From assembly GCA_037903355.1 (NCBI GenBank), contig JBAJFE010000004.1, forward strand, positions 2,542,001-2,606,000: a stretch of 64,000 bases of DNA. Reading direction: 5' to 3'. Positions 46,514-59,800 of this stretch are shown here, piece after piece; position 1 is the stretch's first letter, and each line of letters begins with the position of its first letter. Origin of the DNA: Trichuris trichiura (Eukaryota > Nematoda > Enoplea > Trichinellida > Trichuridae). The notes under the pieces are model-generated. The model was not told the origin of the DNA. It ran no database searches and was given only the letters and a program-made list of their open reading frames with translations. The translations under genes were made by a program, and so were the position numbers.

Positions 46514-48070
46514 TCATTTTACGACCGCTTCTTGCGTTGATTCTTGTTCTTCTTCTTCTCCAAACAAATCCTTTAGTCTACCGGCAGGTATACGCGCCGC
46601 AGTTTCTTCGGATACCGGCTTAGCCAGCAGTAAATTTTCGGTATTGTATTTCGCGGGCGCTTTGCCCTTGAACATCCGACCTTTGGTGTCCAAAGCGTAG
46701 TTGAAATCCACCGGGGATTCAAGCGCTCGCTCGATCATTTCGTCCATGTTGTCAAGCGTGACGAAGTTCTTCGACTTTTCCTGAAGCGATTATATTCAAA
46801 TGCAATGTACCTGATTATTTTGTATACTGTAAAACTTACAATCCATTCGAGAACTTCCTTTTCTCTTTTCGCCATTTCCGTCAGCGTCTCTTGAACGTGT
46901 TTTTCAACCATGGCTTCAACTTCCTCTTCTATTTTTCGACGCTTTTCGGCTGCTTTGGCTTCTCTGCAAGAGCAATGTCGTCGACAAGCGCAGCTGGAAA
47001 AATTCAACTTACCTCTTGTCCGCCTGCTTCGCATTCAGGGCATCGTTCTCCTCAAGCAATGCTTTGAATTCTTGAGCAATCTCGTCTTGATAAGAGGCGC
47101 TCGCCATACTCTCCGTTTGCAGGCCGGCAAGGCATTGCCGATAGTATTCTCTGAAAGTTGCAGACAACAAATTTAATGATAACCGTAATGAGGCGTGCAA
47201 CGTCTATTTTTAAAATTACCTAATCGACTTGACGGCACAGTTGTAAGCGTGACGCCTCCAAAGCATCTCTTTAACCTCTTCGGGATCTTGCCATGGTATA
47301 TGCATAACTCGATAGCGTTTCGACTTAGCCAACGGCAGATGCGGAGGTTTGCTGCAATAATATTAAAAACAAATTATTGACGGTCCTACGACACATGAAA
47401 AAAAAGATGCAACGCTAAACTAGCCAGAAAGTTCTTAGTTATCATGTAGCACAATGCTAAAAACAAAAGACCATTATAGGTGCTTACAGCTTGTCTTTCT
47501 GACGACGGAAACAAAAATTTTCTGATCATTTTTACGTTTCTACAATACCTACTTAAAGTACGCTTAAGCAAGATAGGGGCGGAAGTCTTGAATTACTACA
47601 CGTTCTTTTGTTGCCTTTTAAATCAGCAGCTTGTAAGCTCTATGCGTATTACCTTCTACGTATAGCAAAGCCAACATTATTCTTCAGACTTAGGGCTAAC
47701 ATCTAGCGAAAATAGTAGGATGCCAAAACATCTTCGGAAAAACTTACAGAAGCAAAAGAGAAGAAAAAATAATTACGGAATGCAAATTGGATTCGCGTAT
47801 AGATCAGTTTTAAAATGGAAAAGGAATATTTTTCATAAACAAGCGACGATCATAACTTTTCCAAGACAAAAAGTAAAGAACAAAGGAAGCGGGGAACAAC
47901 AGGAGTTTAAAAAACTGGTCTGATGCTTAACACGGTTGGAATTTATTATTATCCGAGAGAAAAAAAAGCGGAGTGTGTTCGTACCCAGGCTTTGGCACAC
48001 GGCGACTCGTATGACGTTTTTGCAAGCAAATAAAGCGTAAAAAACCACCGCGGCTGAGCAACTGACTCAT
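46514..48070 (-). CDS. MRPS26: Mitochondrial ribosomal protein mS26
   Basis: mS26 is a small-subunit protein of the metazoan mitochondrial ribosome. Exons 47985-48070, 47220-47351, 47013-47150, 46840-46963 and 46514-46780 join in phase to 248 residues. The first exon (MSQLLSRGGFLRFICLQKRH) looks like a mitochondrial presequence, rich in Arg and Leu without acids. Family marks: LPLAKSKRYRV (the PAKSKIGRV-type motif), a long charged coiled-coil (KRRKIEEEVEAMVEKHVQE), KSKNFVTLDNM, and RALESPVDFNYALDTKGR near the end. The C-terminus is extended with an acidic tail compared with mammals. An upstream in-frame ATG at 48127 would add 19 residues but would read through a TTTCAG acceptor-like site. The 5' end faces PRMT1 across roughly 490 bases. 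Confidence 0.87.
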
Positions 48071-48127
48071 TCGGTCTTCGGCTTCAAAGCGCTTTCTGAA
48101 ACGTGAGGACTTTAATAGTACCGACAT

Positions 48128-50138
<2,011 letters not shown>

Positions 50139-50223
50139 CACTGCGCGTTCTTGCTTTCGGAACTTTAATGTGCGCGTAAGCGTGGTGAATAAAATGGAAT
50201 TCGCTTTATTCGGTCGCGTCCGC

Positions 50224-51345
50224 TCACGCGTAGGTTGCGCGTACTTTCGGCGCGTCGAAAAGGCGACGAAACAACTTAACTTCGACAATAAGGGCAAATG
50301 CCTTAAAAGCAAAAGTTGAAGTATTAATTAAGCAACCGAAAAGCATTGCTTACGTGAAGTAGCGAAGCGGCAAAAGCGAGCGCGGCAATAAACCAACAAT
50401 TTTGAATTATCCAAATTGTCACCCGCTGTTGGCAACCCTAAAAGCGCATTGGCGGAGTGAAATTTTCAAATTTTAATCTCTAAAAAGGCACCTGTTGATG
50501 AATTGCCAATGGCGGTTGCTTTTCGTAGGGAAATTCCTGACATCGATCGTCGATCGGATGCAAATTTTGCGGCGGATAGCTGTTCTGCCTTTGGGTGCAA
50601 CAAGATATGGGCACAAAGTGGATCATGCCGGGGCTGTGCGTGATTTGCCAATAGCTGAGCAAGTAATCTCGAGAATTATTCGATCCGCAGCACTTGTGCT
50701 GAAGGGGCGACGCTTTATGAAATTTAAAAGAGTAATTAGGTATTACGTAGAATTGTACAGTATCCACAAGGTTGGTAGCCCATTGTTCGCGACCGTACCT
50801 TCGATGAACTAAGTCGTAAAGATAGCCGTCCATTCTGTTTGCCACCTAAAATGCCTTCGCGTTGGCAAAAAAAGGCTCGGGATGCTATACCTTATCAAAG
50901 AAAGCGATTGCGAGAAATGAGGCTACCAAAGTTCCCGCCGTCGTTAGCACCAGAAGGAAAGAATTCTGTATAAACAATAGTTATACGAAATAATGAAAGG
51001 CAAGTCGATTCTGCTTACAAATCCAATTATGCATACGGCGTTTTTGCACGTCCCAAAGCAGCCCAGAACGACGAGGAAAAACGAAACGGCCGAACAAGCA
51101 GTGAGCATAGTTACTGAGGTTTGCAACAACGGGTCGTCTTCGTGATAGCTCACGTAGTCAAGGGCTACACGACGCCGAGGGTCCAACTGCATCCAAAAGC
51201 ATATTCCAAGAAGAGCCAGACCGTATACCTTCAAAAAAGCTTAGACATCAGCACGGAAAGGCAAAAATAGTATACTTACGAAAAGTAGGCAACAAAGAAA
51301 GATGGAGCTAGCTTTCAAACAACTGATCGAAACGCGACCGCTCAT
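50224..51345 (-). CDS. Tetraspanin
   Basis: Tetraspanins organise membrane microdomains. Exons 51280-51345, 51019-51228, 50891-50965, 50747-50845, 50492-50698, 50354-50437 and 50224-50301 join in phase to 272 residues from ATG 51345 (MSGRVSISCLKASS). Four membrane segments are seen: about residues 10-38 (SSIFLCCLLFVYGLALLG), 62-92 (AVSFFLVVLGCFGTCKN), 94-115 (SFLLVLTTAGTLVASFLAIA) and 230-250 (WFIAALAFAASLLHAFALIV). The large extracellular loop carries the diagnostic CCG (QFYHKCCGSNNSRDY), a second pair SCC and further Cys residues. The second segment is followed by GCFGTCKN, also typical. All introns are GT-AG, 44-54 nt. Which of the many tetraspanin subfamilies it belongs to is not clear. 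It converges on PRMT1. Confidence 0.93.
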
Positions 51346-51837
51346 GATTACAAGCAATGATTGTTGGCCAAAGACTCAATGACAAGACTTCTTGGTTTTG
51401 CAATCGATACTGACCAAGCTAAGTATAAAACGCAATTGAAATCGCGCCTATGACCTCAAAAATATTTTTCGTGAAGCGACGAGACGATTCGACTCGAATA
51501 ATACCTTCCCAATAGGAGCGAACAAAGGAAAGCGGCGAACGGACAGTTCATGGGTAAGACCTTCCCCAAATATTGACTGGCAGCGAAATCAAATGTCCAT
51601 TGTTCCACGTTTAAGAGTTGAAATGTCTTCTAAAGCAATACTATAGCAGAGAAACGCAAGGTTAGCCATATGACAGCCGAATAAAGTAAGCCTTAAAGAT
51701 AAGCAGGTTGAATCACATGAATTCACTAAATAAAGCAACATGATTAGATACCGATGAGCTGCTTGCGTACAATTTGTAAATGCATCTGTAAACTGGTTTC
51801 ATTTACAACTATGTCGACTTTTTTTGAGCAAAAAGTT
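51346..51837. other. Intergenic, no gene seen
   Basis: No supported exon. Its last five bases (AAGTT, 51833-51837) are the target duplication of the LTR element. Confidence 0.5.
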
Positions 51838-52242
51838 TGTGGCAGAGATAGCCGCACCGGCACCCCAGTGAGCGCGGGCACAAATCCATCCGTGGGAGCG
51901 CAGCCCGAAGAACGACATGGGGCCTCAGATCCGACAGCGACAAGAGGGCACGACCTCTGGACCGGCGTGAGAACCTGGACATCGACGGCCTAGCACAAAG
52001 GTGGCTAGCGTCAGGATTAGCGCCTGTCTCGCCGCTTCCTCACGGTAAGCGGATTAGGCGATGGCTGAAGAGCCAGAGGTCCGTGAGAAAGCGCAAGGCA
52101 GAGGTCGTGCATGGCTATATAAGCGCGTCGCTTACGAGCTCACAGAGTTCAGGCTAACTATACCAGCTATCCGTTCACTCTATTGCTTTTCTCCGAAATA
52201 AACCGTTATTGTACGCGAGTCGTAATGGTCCGCCAAACAACA
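51838..52242 (+). repeat. Left LTR
   Basis: 405 bp, TG...CA ends. It contains a TATA box (CTATATAAG, about 52115) near its 3' third. By eye it differs from the right LTR at four positions. Confidence 0.93.
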
Positions 52243-52254
52243 AGCTATCGAGGC

Positions 52255-53043
52255 ATGGAAACCACGCAGCAAGACAAGTCCGTCGATGTGAAGCTCATCC
52301 CGGAGTACGACGGCTCGGCAAGGCAGTCGATCACCGAGTGGCTCGAGAAAGTCGAGTTGGTGTGCCAGCTACGTGGAATCGACAACGTCGCGACGGTCAT
52401 ACCATTGCGGCTCACCGGCGGCGCTTTCGCGGTGTACATGCAACTGCCCGTCGAAGACCGGAAAGATGCTGAGAAGGTCAAACGAGCCCTGACCGCCGCT
52501 CTCGCGGTAGACTCGTTCGTCGCTTATGAGCAGTTCGTATCGCGGAAATTGAAAGCCGACGAGCCGCCGGACATGTTCCTGGCAGAGCTGAGAAGACTGG
52601 CAGCTTTGTTCGGAGGAGTGACGGAGAAGACCCTGGCATGTGCCTTTGTGGCCGGGTTGCCGGGGCGTGTGCGACAGTTCCTGAGGGCGGGATCTCGCAC
52701 GGAAGAGCTGAGCCTGAACCAGCTTCTCGCCCACGCCCGTGCGATCATCGTGGATGACAGGCCCGCAGGTTTCCAAGAAGCATGCCTTGGTATTGCAGAG
52801 TCCGAGCCAAGGTCACGGTCGGTCCGGTCAGGACGACGATGCTTTTCTTGTGGCGGCATGGGGCATGTCGTAGGAGAATGTCCGACACCACGACAGAATC
52901 CTGGCAGCGGCGAGAAGAGAGTCGGACGCGGGTCTCAGTGCAGAACCGGAAACCGTCGCCTGAAAGACCCAGGCGGTGCTGCGGCTGAGCACCAGGGAAA
53001 CAGCTCCGGGGAGGAGGCCTCAGCGCCACCCTCCTCCCCTTGA
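52255..53043 (+). CDS. Retrotransposon Gag with CCHC knuckle
   Basis: 262 residues from ATG 52255 (METTQQDKSVDVKLIPEYDG), 13 bases after the LTR; an in-frame ATG inside the LTR end (MVRQTTSY) is an alternative. The central region has the Gag capsid-like pattern of LTR elements (SITEWLEKVELVCQLRGI, FVAGLPGRVRQFLRAG). One zinc knuckle C-x2-C-x4-H-x4-C (CFSCGGMGHVVGEC) lies near residue 200, followed by a Ser/Glu-rich tail. The frame is intact, unlike the rest of the element, so the particle protein may still be made. Confidence 0.88.
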   Translation: METTQQDKSVDVKLIPEYDGSARQSITEWLEKVELVCQLRGIDNVATVIPLRLTGGAFAVYMQLPVEDRKDAEKVKRALTAALAVDSFVAYEQFVSRKLKADEPPDMFLAELRRLAALFGGVTEKTLACAFVAGLPGRVRQFLRAGSRTEELSLNQLLAHARAIIVDDRPAGFQEACLGIAESEPRSRSVRSGRRCFSCGGMGHVVGECPTPRQNPGSGEKRVGRGSQCRTGNRRLKDPGGAAAEHQGNSSGEEASAPPSSP

Positions 53044-53133
53044 AGACGCTGACTAAGGCGCTGCGGACCGTTCGATTGGGGATTTGATGGCGTGCAGTGA
53101 AGCGCTCTTGTCGGCACAGGCTGCTCAACGTGC

Positions 53134-53490
53134 GTGCCGCACGTTGCGAGTTGCAAGAGCTGGAGAAGACGCCGCGTCAGCATCATCACAGTCGACGGTA
53201 TGGAGTGGACATGCCGGGGATATGGTGCAGTCAGCTTGGAGACGGCAGGAGGCGGTCGAGCTACGGTCGAGGTGATAGTAGCCGACACTAAGCCGCTCGG
53301 CTTTGACTTTATCCTCGGCATGAACGGGATGATGGCCCTTGGAGGGGTAAACATAGACGGCGGACAGCGTGTATGGTTTGGAGTGGAGTGCGCAGCGGTC
53401 TGCGCAACGACCCTCGCCGGTACACGCCCTGAAGAGAAAGACTTCACCGCGAAGTTTGACCCCGGCGCGCGTTCCTGGACTTCTGCATAG
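53134..53490 (+). pseudogene. Protease-like / pre-RT pol remnant
   Basis: The stretch VADTKPLGFDFILGMNGMMA resembles the second half of a retroviral-type aspartic protease (the ILG hydrophobic-Gly motif). The active-site D-T/S-G motif is not visible upstream, so the domain looks damaged. The frame ends inside the first unit of the triplication. Confidence 0.55.
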
Positions 53491-54150
53491 AAGTGGCCAG
53501 ATGGCGAAGGGCCCGCCGTTTTAAAGAACTCCGTGGAAAAGTATCCGCCGACCATTTGGGTTCGGGCATGATACGAAGAAGAACTGGATAAGTGGATCCA
53601 GAACGGTTGGCTTCTAGCTTACGATGTGAGCACACACGGCCCTTGGAGGGGTAAGCGTGGACGGCCAACGGCGTGTACGGTTTGGAGAGGAGTGCGCAGC
53701 GGTCCGCGCAACGACCCTCGCCGGTACACGCCCTGAAGAGAAAGTCACGCAGTGATGTTGCACCCTGGCGCGTGCCTGGACTTCTGCTTAGAAGTGGCCA
53801 GATGGCGAAGGGCCTGCCGTCTTTAAGAGTTACGTGACAGAGTATCCGCTGACCGCTTGGGCTCAGGCGCGATACGAAGAGGGATTGGATGAGTGGATCC
53901 AAAACGGTTGGCTTCTACCGTACGATGTGAGCGTACACGGCCCTTGAAAAGGTAAACGTAGATGGCCAACGGCGTGTACGGTTTGGAGAGGAGTGCGCAG
54001 CGGTCTGCGCAGCGACCCTCGCCGGTACACGCCCTGATGAGAAAAACGTCAGGCAGTGACGTTGGACCCTGGCGCGCGTTCCTGTACCGCCGTTTGGAAT
54101 CGGCCGGATGGCGAAGGACATGCCGTTGTAAAGTACGGCGTGAGAGTCAG
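53337..54150 (+). repeat. Internal tandem triplication, unit ~302 bp
   Basis: Three head-to-tail copies begin with GGCCCTTGGAGGGGTAA-type sequence near 53337, 53640 and 53940. Each holds GTGCGCAGCGGTC, CGACCCTCGCCGGTACACG and GATGGCGAAGG. Copies one and two encode WIQNGWLL followed by YDV and GP, a segment found just before the reverse transcriptase in relatives; both contain stop codons. The third copy stops before that segment. Confidence 0.88.
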
Positions 54151-54486
54151 CGGGACTGACCGGCGGCTACAAGAAGGCCGCCGGATGTCTCATGCAACTG
54201 CAGAGATCGAAGCGGGACCGTTATGGGCAGCCTATCCCGCAATGCAGTTTACGTCGACGGAATCCCGCTCCACGTCCGAGACCTGCGCCGCCGGACATCC
54301 GAAGAATCGCCCAGCGAGCGATTACGCACGGAAGACTCGGATGATAATTTGGCCGGGCATAGCGCAGCACTGGTTGGCCCCTTCGGACGAAGACATCGAG
54401 GCGAATCAAGGTGCGCTGAGGCGCTCGTCCCGAGTTTGGAGGGCCCGCGCGCTGCACTGTTGTGATTCTTGAGAATCAGGGGGGAG
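54151..54486 (+). pseudogene. Integrase C-terminal remnant
   Basis: The frame VDGIPLHVRDLRRR near 54255-54300 followed by an acidic/Arg-rich tail resembles the end of an LTR-element integrase. Only this tail remains. It runs into the purine tract and right LTR. Confidence 0.5.
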
Positions 54487-54891
54487 TGTGGCAGAGATAG
54501 CCGCACCGGCACCCCAGTGAGCGCGGGCACAAATCCATCCGTGGGAGCGCAGCCCGAAGAACGACATGGGGCCTCAGATCCGACAGCGACAAGAGGGCAC
54601 GACCTCTGGACCGGCGTGAGAACCTGGACATCGACGGCCTAGCACAAAGGTGGCTAGCGTCAGGATTAGCGCCTGTCTCGCCGCTTCCTCACGGTAAGCG
54701 GATTAGGCGATGGCTGAAGAGCCAGAGGTCCGTGAGAAAGCGCAAGGCAGAGGTCGTGCAAGGCTATATAAGCGCGTCGCTTACGAGCTCACAGAGTTCA
54801 GGCTAACTATACCAGCCATCCGTTCACTCTATTGCTTTTCCCCGAAATAAACCGTTATTGTACGCGAGTCGTAATGGTCCGTCAAACAACA
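54487..54891 (+). repeat. Right LTR
   Basis: 405 bp. It matches the left LTR except for four substitutions seen by eye, all in the 3' third. It carries the TATA box at about 54763 and is followed by the target duplication AAGTT. Confidence 0.93.
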
Positions 54892-55059
54892 AAGTTCTTC
54901 GTCACTTCCTTCCTTGGGCTTATCTCCACAATCTGCACACAAGCAAGTAAATAAAATAAACTAAACAACGAAATTGGGCGCACTTTTTTACTGCCTAAAA
55001 AACTAAACATTTTGGATGCACTTCTTTTCGGATCTTGTCTCCTTGGCACCCTACCGTCA

Positions 55060-55260
55060 TACTGTAAGTTTGCCGGCCATCTTGTCCCAAGCCTAACGCT
55101 AAGCCTAAACATAAGGCACGCGCCCTGGCTTGGATTTTGCTAAGGACAAAAGAGGGCAGCTGGCGTGCTCTTTAGTAAAGGCACAACGAGTTAAGGGCAT
55201 GCTTGCCAAAAAGGAACCTGCATTTCTTAAACGGAGGTACGGCTAAGAGACAAGACCCCG
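55060..55260. repeat. TTAGGC palindromic repeat
   Basis: Begins TACTGTAAGTTTGCCGGCCA and has CAAGCCTAACGCTAAGCCTA facing a degraded GCTTGG...GCTAAGG. It then has GGCAGCTGGCGTGCTC, and ends near GGAACCTGCATTTCTTAAAC. It lies about 165 bases after the LTR element and is not part of it. Confidence 0.78.
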
Positions 55261-56891
55261 TTTTTCATTTTTAAACGTCAAGAATTCACCGTGCTGATTA
55301 CGCGCATTTGCCAAATTAAAAATTAAAGCGCTTTTTCTTTTCTCTTTTCTTTCCGACGAATGCTTTTTAATTTTTTTCTCTTCTAAAAACTTTTTGTCGT
55401 TTTTCCCGCCCATTTTTGAATAACTTTTTTTTGCAGAAACGGTTTGGAATTACCGCAAAAAACTTTTGGGAGAAAAAAATTAAAGTGCTTAACTTAGCAT
55501 TTAAATTGGTAGGCAGAATGAAAAAAAATTAGACATTATTGTTAGGGCTTTAACTGAACGTCAACCAACCATGCAAGAACAGCTAAACGACCACACACTC
55601 ATCCATCGTTGCCTACCGTAATCTCGCATGCGCAGGTTACAAGGAACCTGAGCATTGCTGGAGTCGCGACCGTAACACTTATAACTGAATTTAAATTTTT
55701 AAAGATGCTCAGGTTCTAATACTAAAACCAGCTCAGCAGACTTCTTGCGCTAATCGAAACTATTAATACTTTACAAGCAACAACTCCGTTCAAATGCCTA
55801 ACGTTTGAGTCCTTGCGAAGATGGGTAAAATTTCTTTTTTTCTCGGTATGAATGCGAGAGCAAGGTTTTGCAACTAACAGTTTAAGGACAAGAATTCGTC
55901 CACGCTGTTTTACGTATTATTCAATGAAGGAAGTGGCGAAGAACTTTGAATTTTTGAAACAGACGGTAAGTATAAAGAATGCGCAGGTTTTTTTACGGTA
56001 TAAAACTAGAACGTTTGTGCGCTTACATTAAAAATAGCCTCTATGAAGGTCCTGCAAGTTCGTATCTTAAGCATTAATGCACTTCAGAGGCCGATAGGAC
56101 AATATTAAACATCGCCTAATTTTCAATAGCGCCGGCTTTCCGTTGTAGTCTGAAAAGTAGTTATAAATTTACTAGCGCTAGTTTTAAGTAAACTCAAAAA
56201 ATTACAGCTTCTACCCTAAGTTATCTACGTTCAAAAGTTTACTGTAGTTCTTTCTTGATGCTCATGTTCTCATTTTGCAGCGGTACTCAGCGCGGGCTCT
56301 TCACTCAATCACCAATCGGTAAAAAGGCAGTCGAAAGTAAGCATTATTTTTAGGCATATAATTAGATAAAATCACATTGTGTTTTGAAACTTGCAACTCG
56401 AATGGAGAAGGCAGAACCTGTAGCAGTTTCAAGTAAGGCTTTTGGCTGATGCTTACCTGCCCTGATTGGATTATTCAGACTGTTGACACTTTGACGGTTT
56501 ATCTCCGCCACGTTAACGGTAAGCTAAGACATGAACGCCTTCTTGCTTCGTAGTTATTCATATTTCACGAGACCATTCGAAACATAAGACGCGTAGCATT
56601 CGTCACTTCATTCTTTTAAAGCTAGAGAGCATCTTAGTAGCATAATATGAAAGACTAAATGTCCAAACGTTCATCATTTCAATTACTTTTGAATAAAAGC
56701 GTGTTAGTACTGTAAAACAGGTTGACCGATATGTTAGCAAAATACCAAATGTTACGTTTAAAGTTACCTCGAAAAATTTACATCTTTTTCTGTAGCAGCA
56801 GATCGTAGAAGGCGATCTAGCTGTGTACGTAGTTTCGTCGTTATTGACTTTTTTTAAAAGCGTAAACAACACAATGGACAAAGGAAGTTTT
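55261..56891. other. Intergenic, no gene seen
   Basis: AT-rich with runs of T and A, short ORFs only. It might contain the 3' end of the hAT element. I did not find a terminal inverted repeat. Confidence 0.45.
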
Positions 56892-59800
56892 CTACGACTC
56901 GCAGACAAAAGCCATCATTTCCAAACCGACAACATTGTTGGCGGCAAGTTCTTTTCTTTGCAAATATCCTGACGCGGAGAAAGCCTGTTCGGACGGCATC
57001 GACAATGCGGGAATGGACATTCTTAGACTTGCGTACTGTTTGAAGGGCGGTAGGAAATCTCGTCCACTGATTCCTTCATTACAGAAAAAAGATTTGCAGG
57101 TTCAGTTTTTTAAAAATTTAAAATTTGTACCTTGATGCTCCAACCTGTCAGCGATGATTTCGTACGTGTCCAATTGATTGCTGGCCATTTGTTCGGCCGC
57201 ATCCAATGTTGAGTTGTCTTTAGCGTCCGCCGACCCAGTGGTCATCCACTGGTCATTCAACGCCGCAACGATATTTCCATTGCGTCTGAATGTACTGCGA
57301 AAATACCACGGGTCGAACAGATTCTGTTTTCCTATTTCAAATACGCAAGTTTTGTCCGGGCGCGTAGGGAAGCCATAATTGAACAAACCGTAACTTTTTG
57401 GTGGCGCGGGTTTCGCATTGAAAGGATTATCGATCTGCCGGATGAATGCCGCCAAATTTCTATGGACAACATTTCGAGCACTCAAAAAGTCCGCCCGCGA
57501 CATGTGGCCATGAAAGCTTGGATTCAAATAGGCAATCTCCTTTAGCAGATCGTCTTCCAAAGCTGAGCCGCTGCCGTAGTACTTTTCGAATTGTCGTTGC
57601 AGATTCGATTTCAGCGTCTGAACCAACTTGCTGTCCGATTGGTTATGCGTCAGGCAGAATTTCTTCAATTGCTGTTCGCACTAAAAGTTTATCAATGAAT
57701 ATCGATAACCCCTTTGGCCAACTGACCAAAATATGCCACTGATAACTTCACGTTCACTGCCTATGTTAATAAGTCGTAAGGCGTTCTTTGAGCTTAAAGT
57801 AAAAATTTGATGCTCAGGACAGAACAGTTGAAAGTACAAACTTGATGCTGTATGTTTATTGTCGGTAGTAAGTTTGTTTTCCCATTGGGTATTATAGCTT
57901 TGGCGTACTTTCATGTTTACAAAATATAATGAGTTATACCAACGTCGCAATAGAGCAGGTGGCGCTCTGATGCATTTGTCGTCAAAACTGCGTCGCTATT
58001 GGCCAATTTTAAAAACACAAATCTGTCTTTTATGAATGACACCTCATTGAGGAAACGAAAAGAGCCTGATTCAAAATTTGCGTGTTGCTAACCTACTTAC
58101 TGTCATTCAGAAGAAAAGCTCACGTAAGATGGTTGACCCAACCGACACTGCACTGCTCGTATTTCATTATTCATTACGTAACACTGAATGACTGATTATG
58201 GCTATTTTACAGTTGCTCATAAAACAGCATTTTTTTATGAATGAGTAAAAAGAGAGCAACGGCTACCATTGAGTGATTAATTTTTGCGTAACGACAAAAA
58301 AATAACTATTAAATGTACTAAAGTGACTTTTACCGATTAGGGTAAAAAACATGACTACAAGCAAGAGCATTGCCGTATTTTTAAAATGAGCGCGAAGAAT
58401 TGTTGACAGCGATCTTAGCGAGCTTACCATCACAGCCAATCCAATTGTGGGATATCGGAAAACGCTGAGAACATTCACGGCGGATAGAAATGGCAGTAGC
58501 ACATTTTGAAGGTCCTTCAGAACATTCCATTCTTCTTCCGTAAGACCAAGGCTGCTGACGTTCCTACATTCCACGCTTTTTGATTCTTTCATTTTGGCAA
58601 AGTACTTGTCAAGCATCTACCAAATATGGACATAATTTTAAAAGGAGCAAATGATATTAAAACACGCTTAAGCGCGCTAAGTATTTTTTTTAGCATAAAT
58701 TTGCATATTTTACCAGCCTGTGATTAAGAAAGGCGCCAATCATGTTTGCAGTTGAGCACCAGCAATACTGAACATCCAATGGCAAGGAGCTAACGAGTTT
58801 GGCGCTCAGTTGCTTGCATGAAAGTTCGCTAAAACAACCATTGTTTTCGCGACTTTTTCCACCAACTCTAATTGCACCTTGCCAACGCGGACTGACGGTT
58901 AAATGTAGAATGATGCTCAGGTGACAATCGAAGAAAGGAAATAATTTTACGACACTTCTCAAGGCAGGACAGACACTGGCGCCTCTCGGAATCATCTTCA
59001 ACCGATCCGCCAGACTGCAAATGAACAACAATATACGAGCAACAAGTCGAACATGTAACCAACAGGAAATTCAACCTCTTCCGAACAGCCGGTTTCAATG
59101 AATCGTTCAGTGCAATTGTCAAGATACCAACTCGTTTCCTCTAAAGACGCGACAGCCAATTCTATTTTGAATTTGCATAAGCATACCATAATAAGGCTCG
59201 TTGCCGGAAGTCGGATTGGACGATTGGGCGGCGGAAGTTCGGCGCGTCCGTTTGGTCGCGTCTGTTTTGCATATGCAAAAATTGCGCAACATAATTTTTT
59301 TCTTTGCAACGGAAATGCCAACCTTTGGCGTCGTAGCTCGTCCGAACTGGCCAAAGGTTTAGACCGCGACTGACCACTGCATGGAGAATTTGGGCAAAAC
59401 AAGGCAGATAGGCGAGGTCTAACGTCTTGACCGCTTTCACTATACTCTCTTCGAGTCCTTAACAATGGGATCCCATTTAGGGAAGGGGAAAACTTTTTAT
59501 AAAATATTAGCCACCTGTAGTCACTCGTTGCACTTTGCCTCTCAATGCAAATTGATCAAGCACCGAGGCGATGGCAAGGCTCAACTCTTCAGCCGTTTCG
59601 GATCCCTATAGGAATTTCACTTACATGTCAACCCGCCGCTGACAGTGTACGCCTTTTACCGTAAAGCGTTTGAAGTCCAAAAGACGACTTTGCAACTCAT
59701 CCTGCGAGTTCAAATAGTGTACTGTAATAGCGAGATACGAATGAGGGCATTGACACGTCCAATAGTCGAAGCTCAATGAAACTCTAACCGCAACTGCCAG

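Larger units (their letters stand above)
51838..54891 (+). mobile_element. RT-less LTR retrotransposon, probably Ty3/Gypsy-like
   Basis: Two 405-bp LTRs (51838-52242 and 54487-54891) start TGTGGCAG and end AACAACA. The element is flanked by a 5-bp duplication AAGTT (51833-51837 and 54892-54896). The internal part is only 2.24 kb: gag with a zinc knuckle, a protease-like remnant, a triplicated segment normally found just before the reverse transcriptase, then the end of the integrase region. Reverse transcriptase, RNase H and most of integrase are missing. The GC content is far above the host's. A G-rich purine tract (AATCAGGGGGGAG) precedes the right LTR. The primer-binding site is not recognised. 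It must have moved using enzymes from another copy. Confidence 0.9.

Noticed and set aside
52225..52254. Gag start inside the LTR (MVRQTTSY)
   Set aside because: Possible, but an ATG 13 bases after the LTR gives a standard layout; kept as an alternative only.
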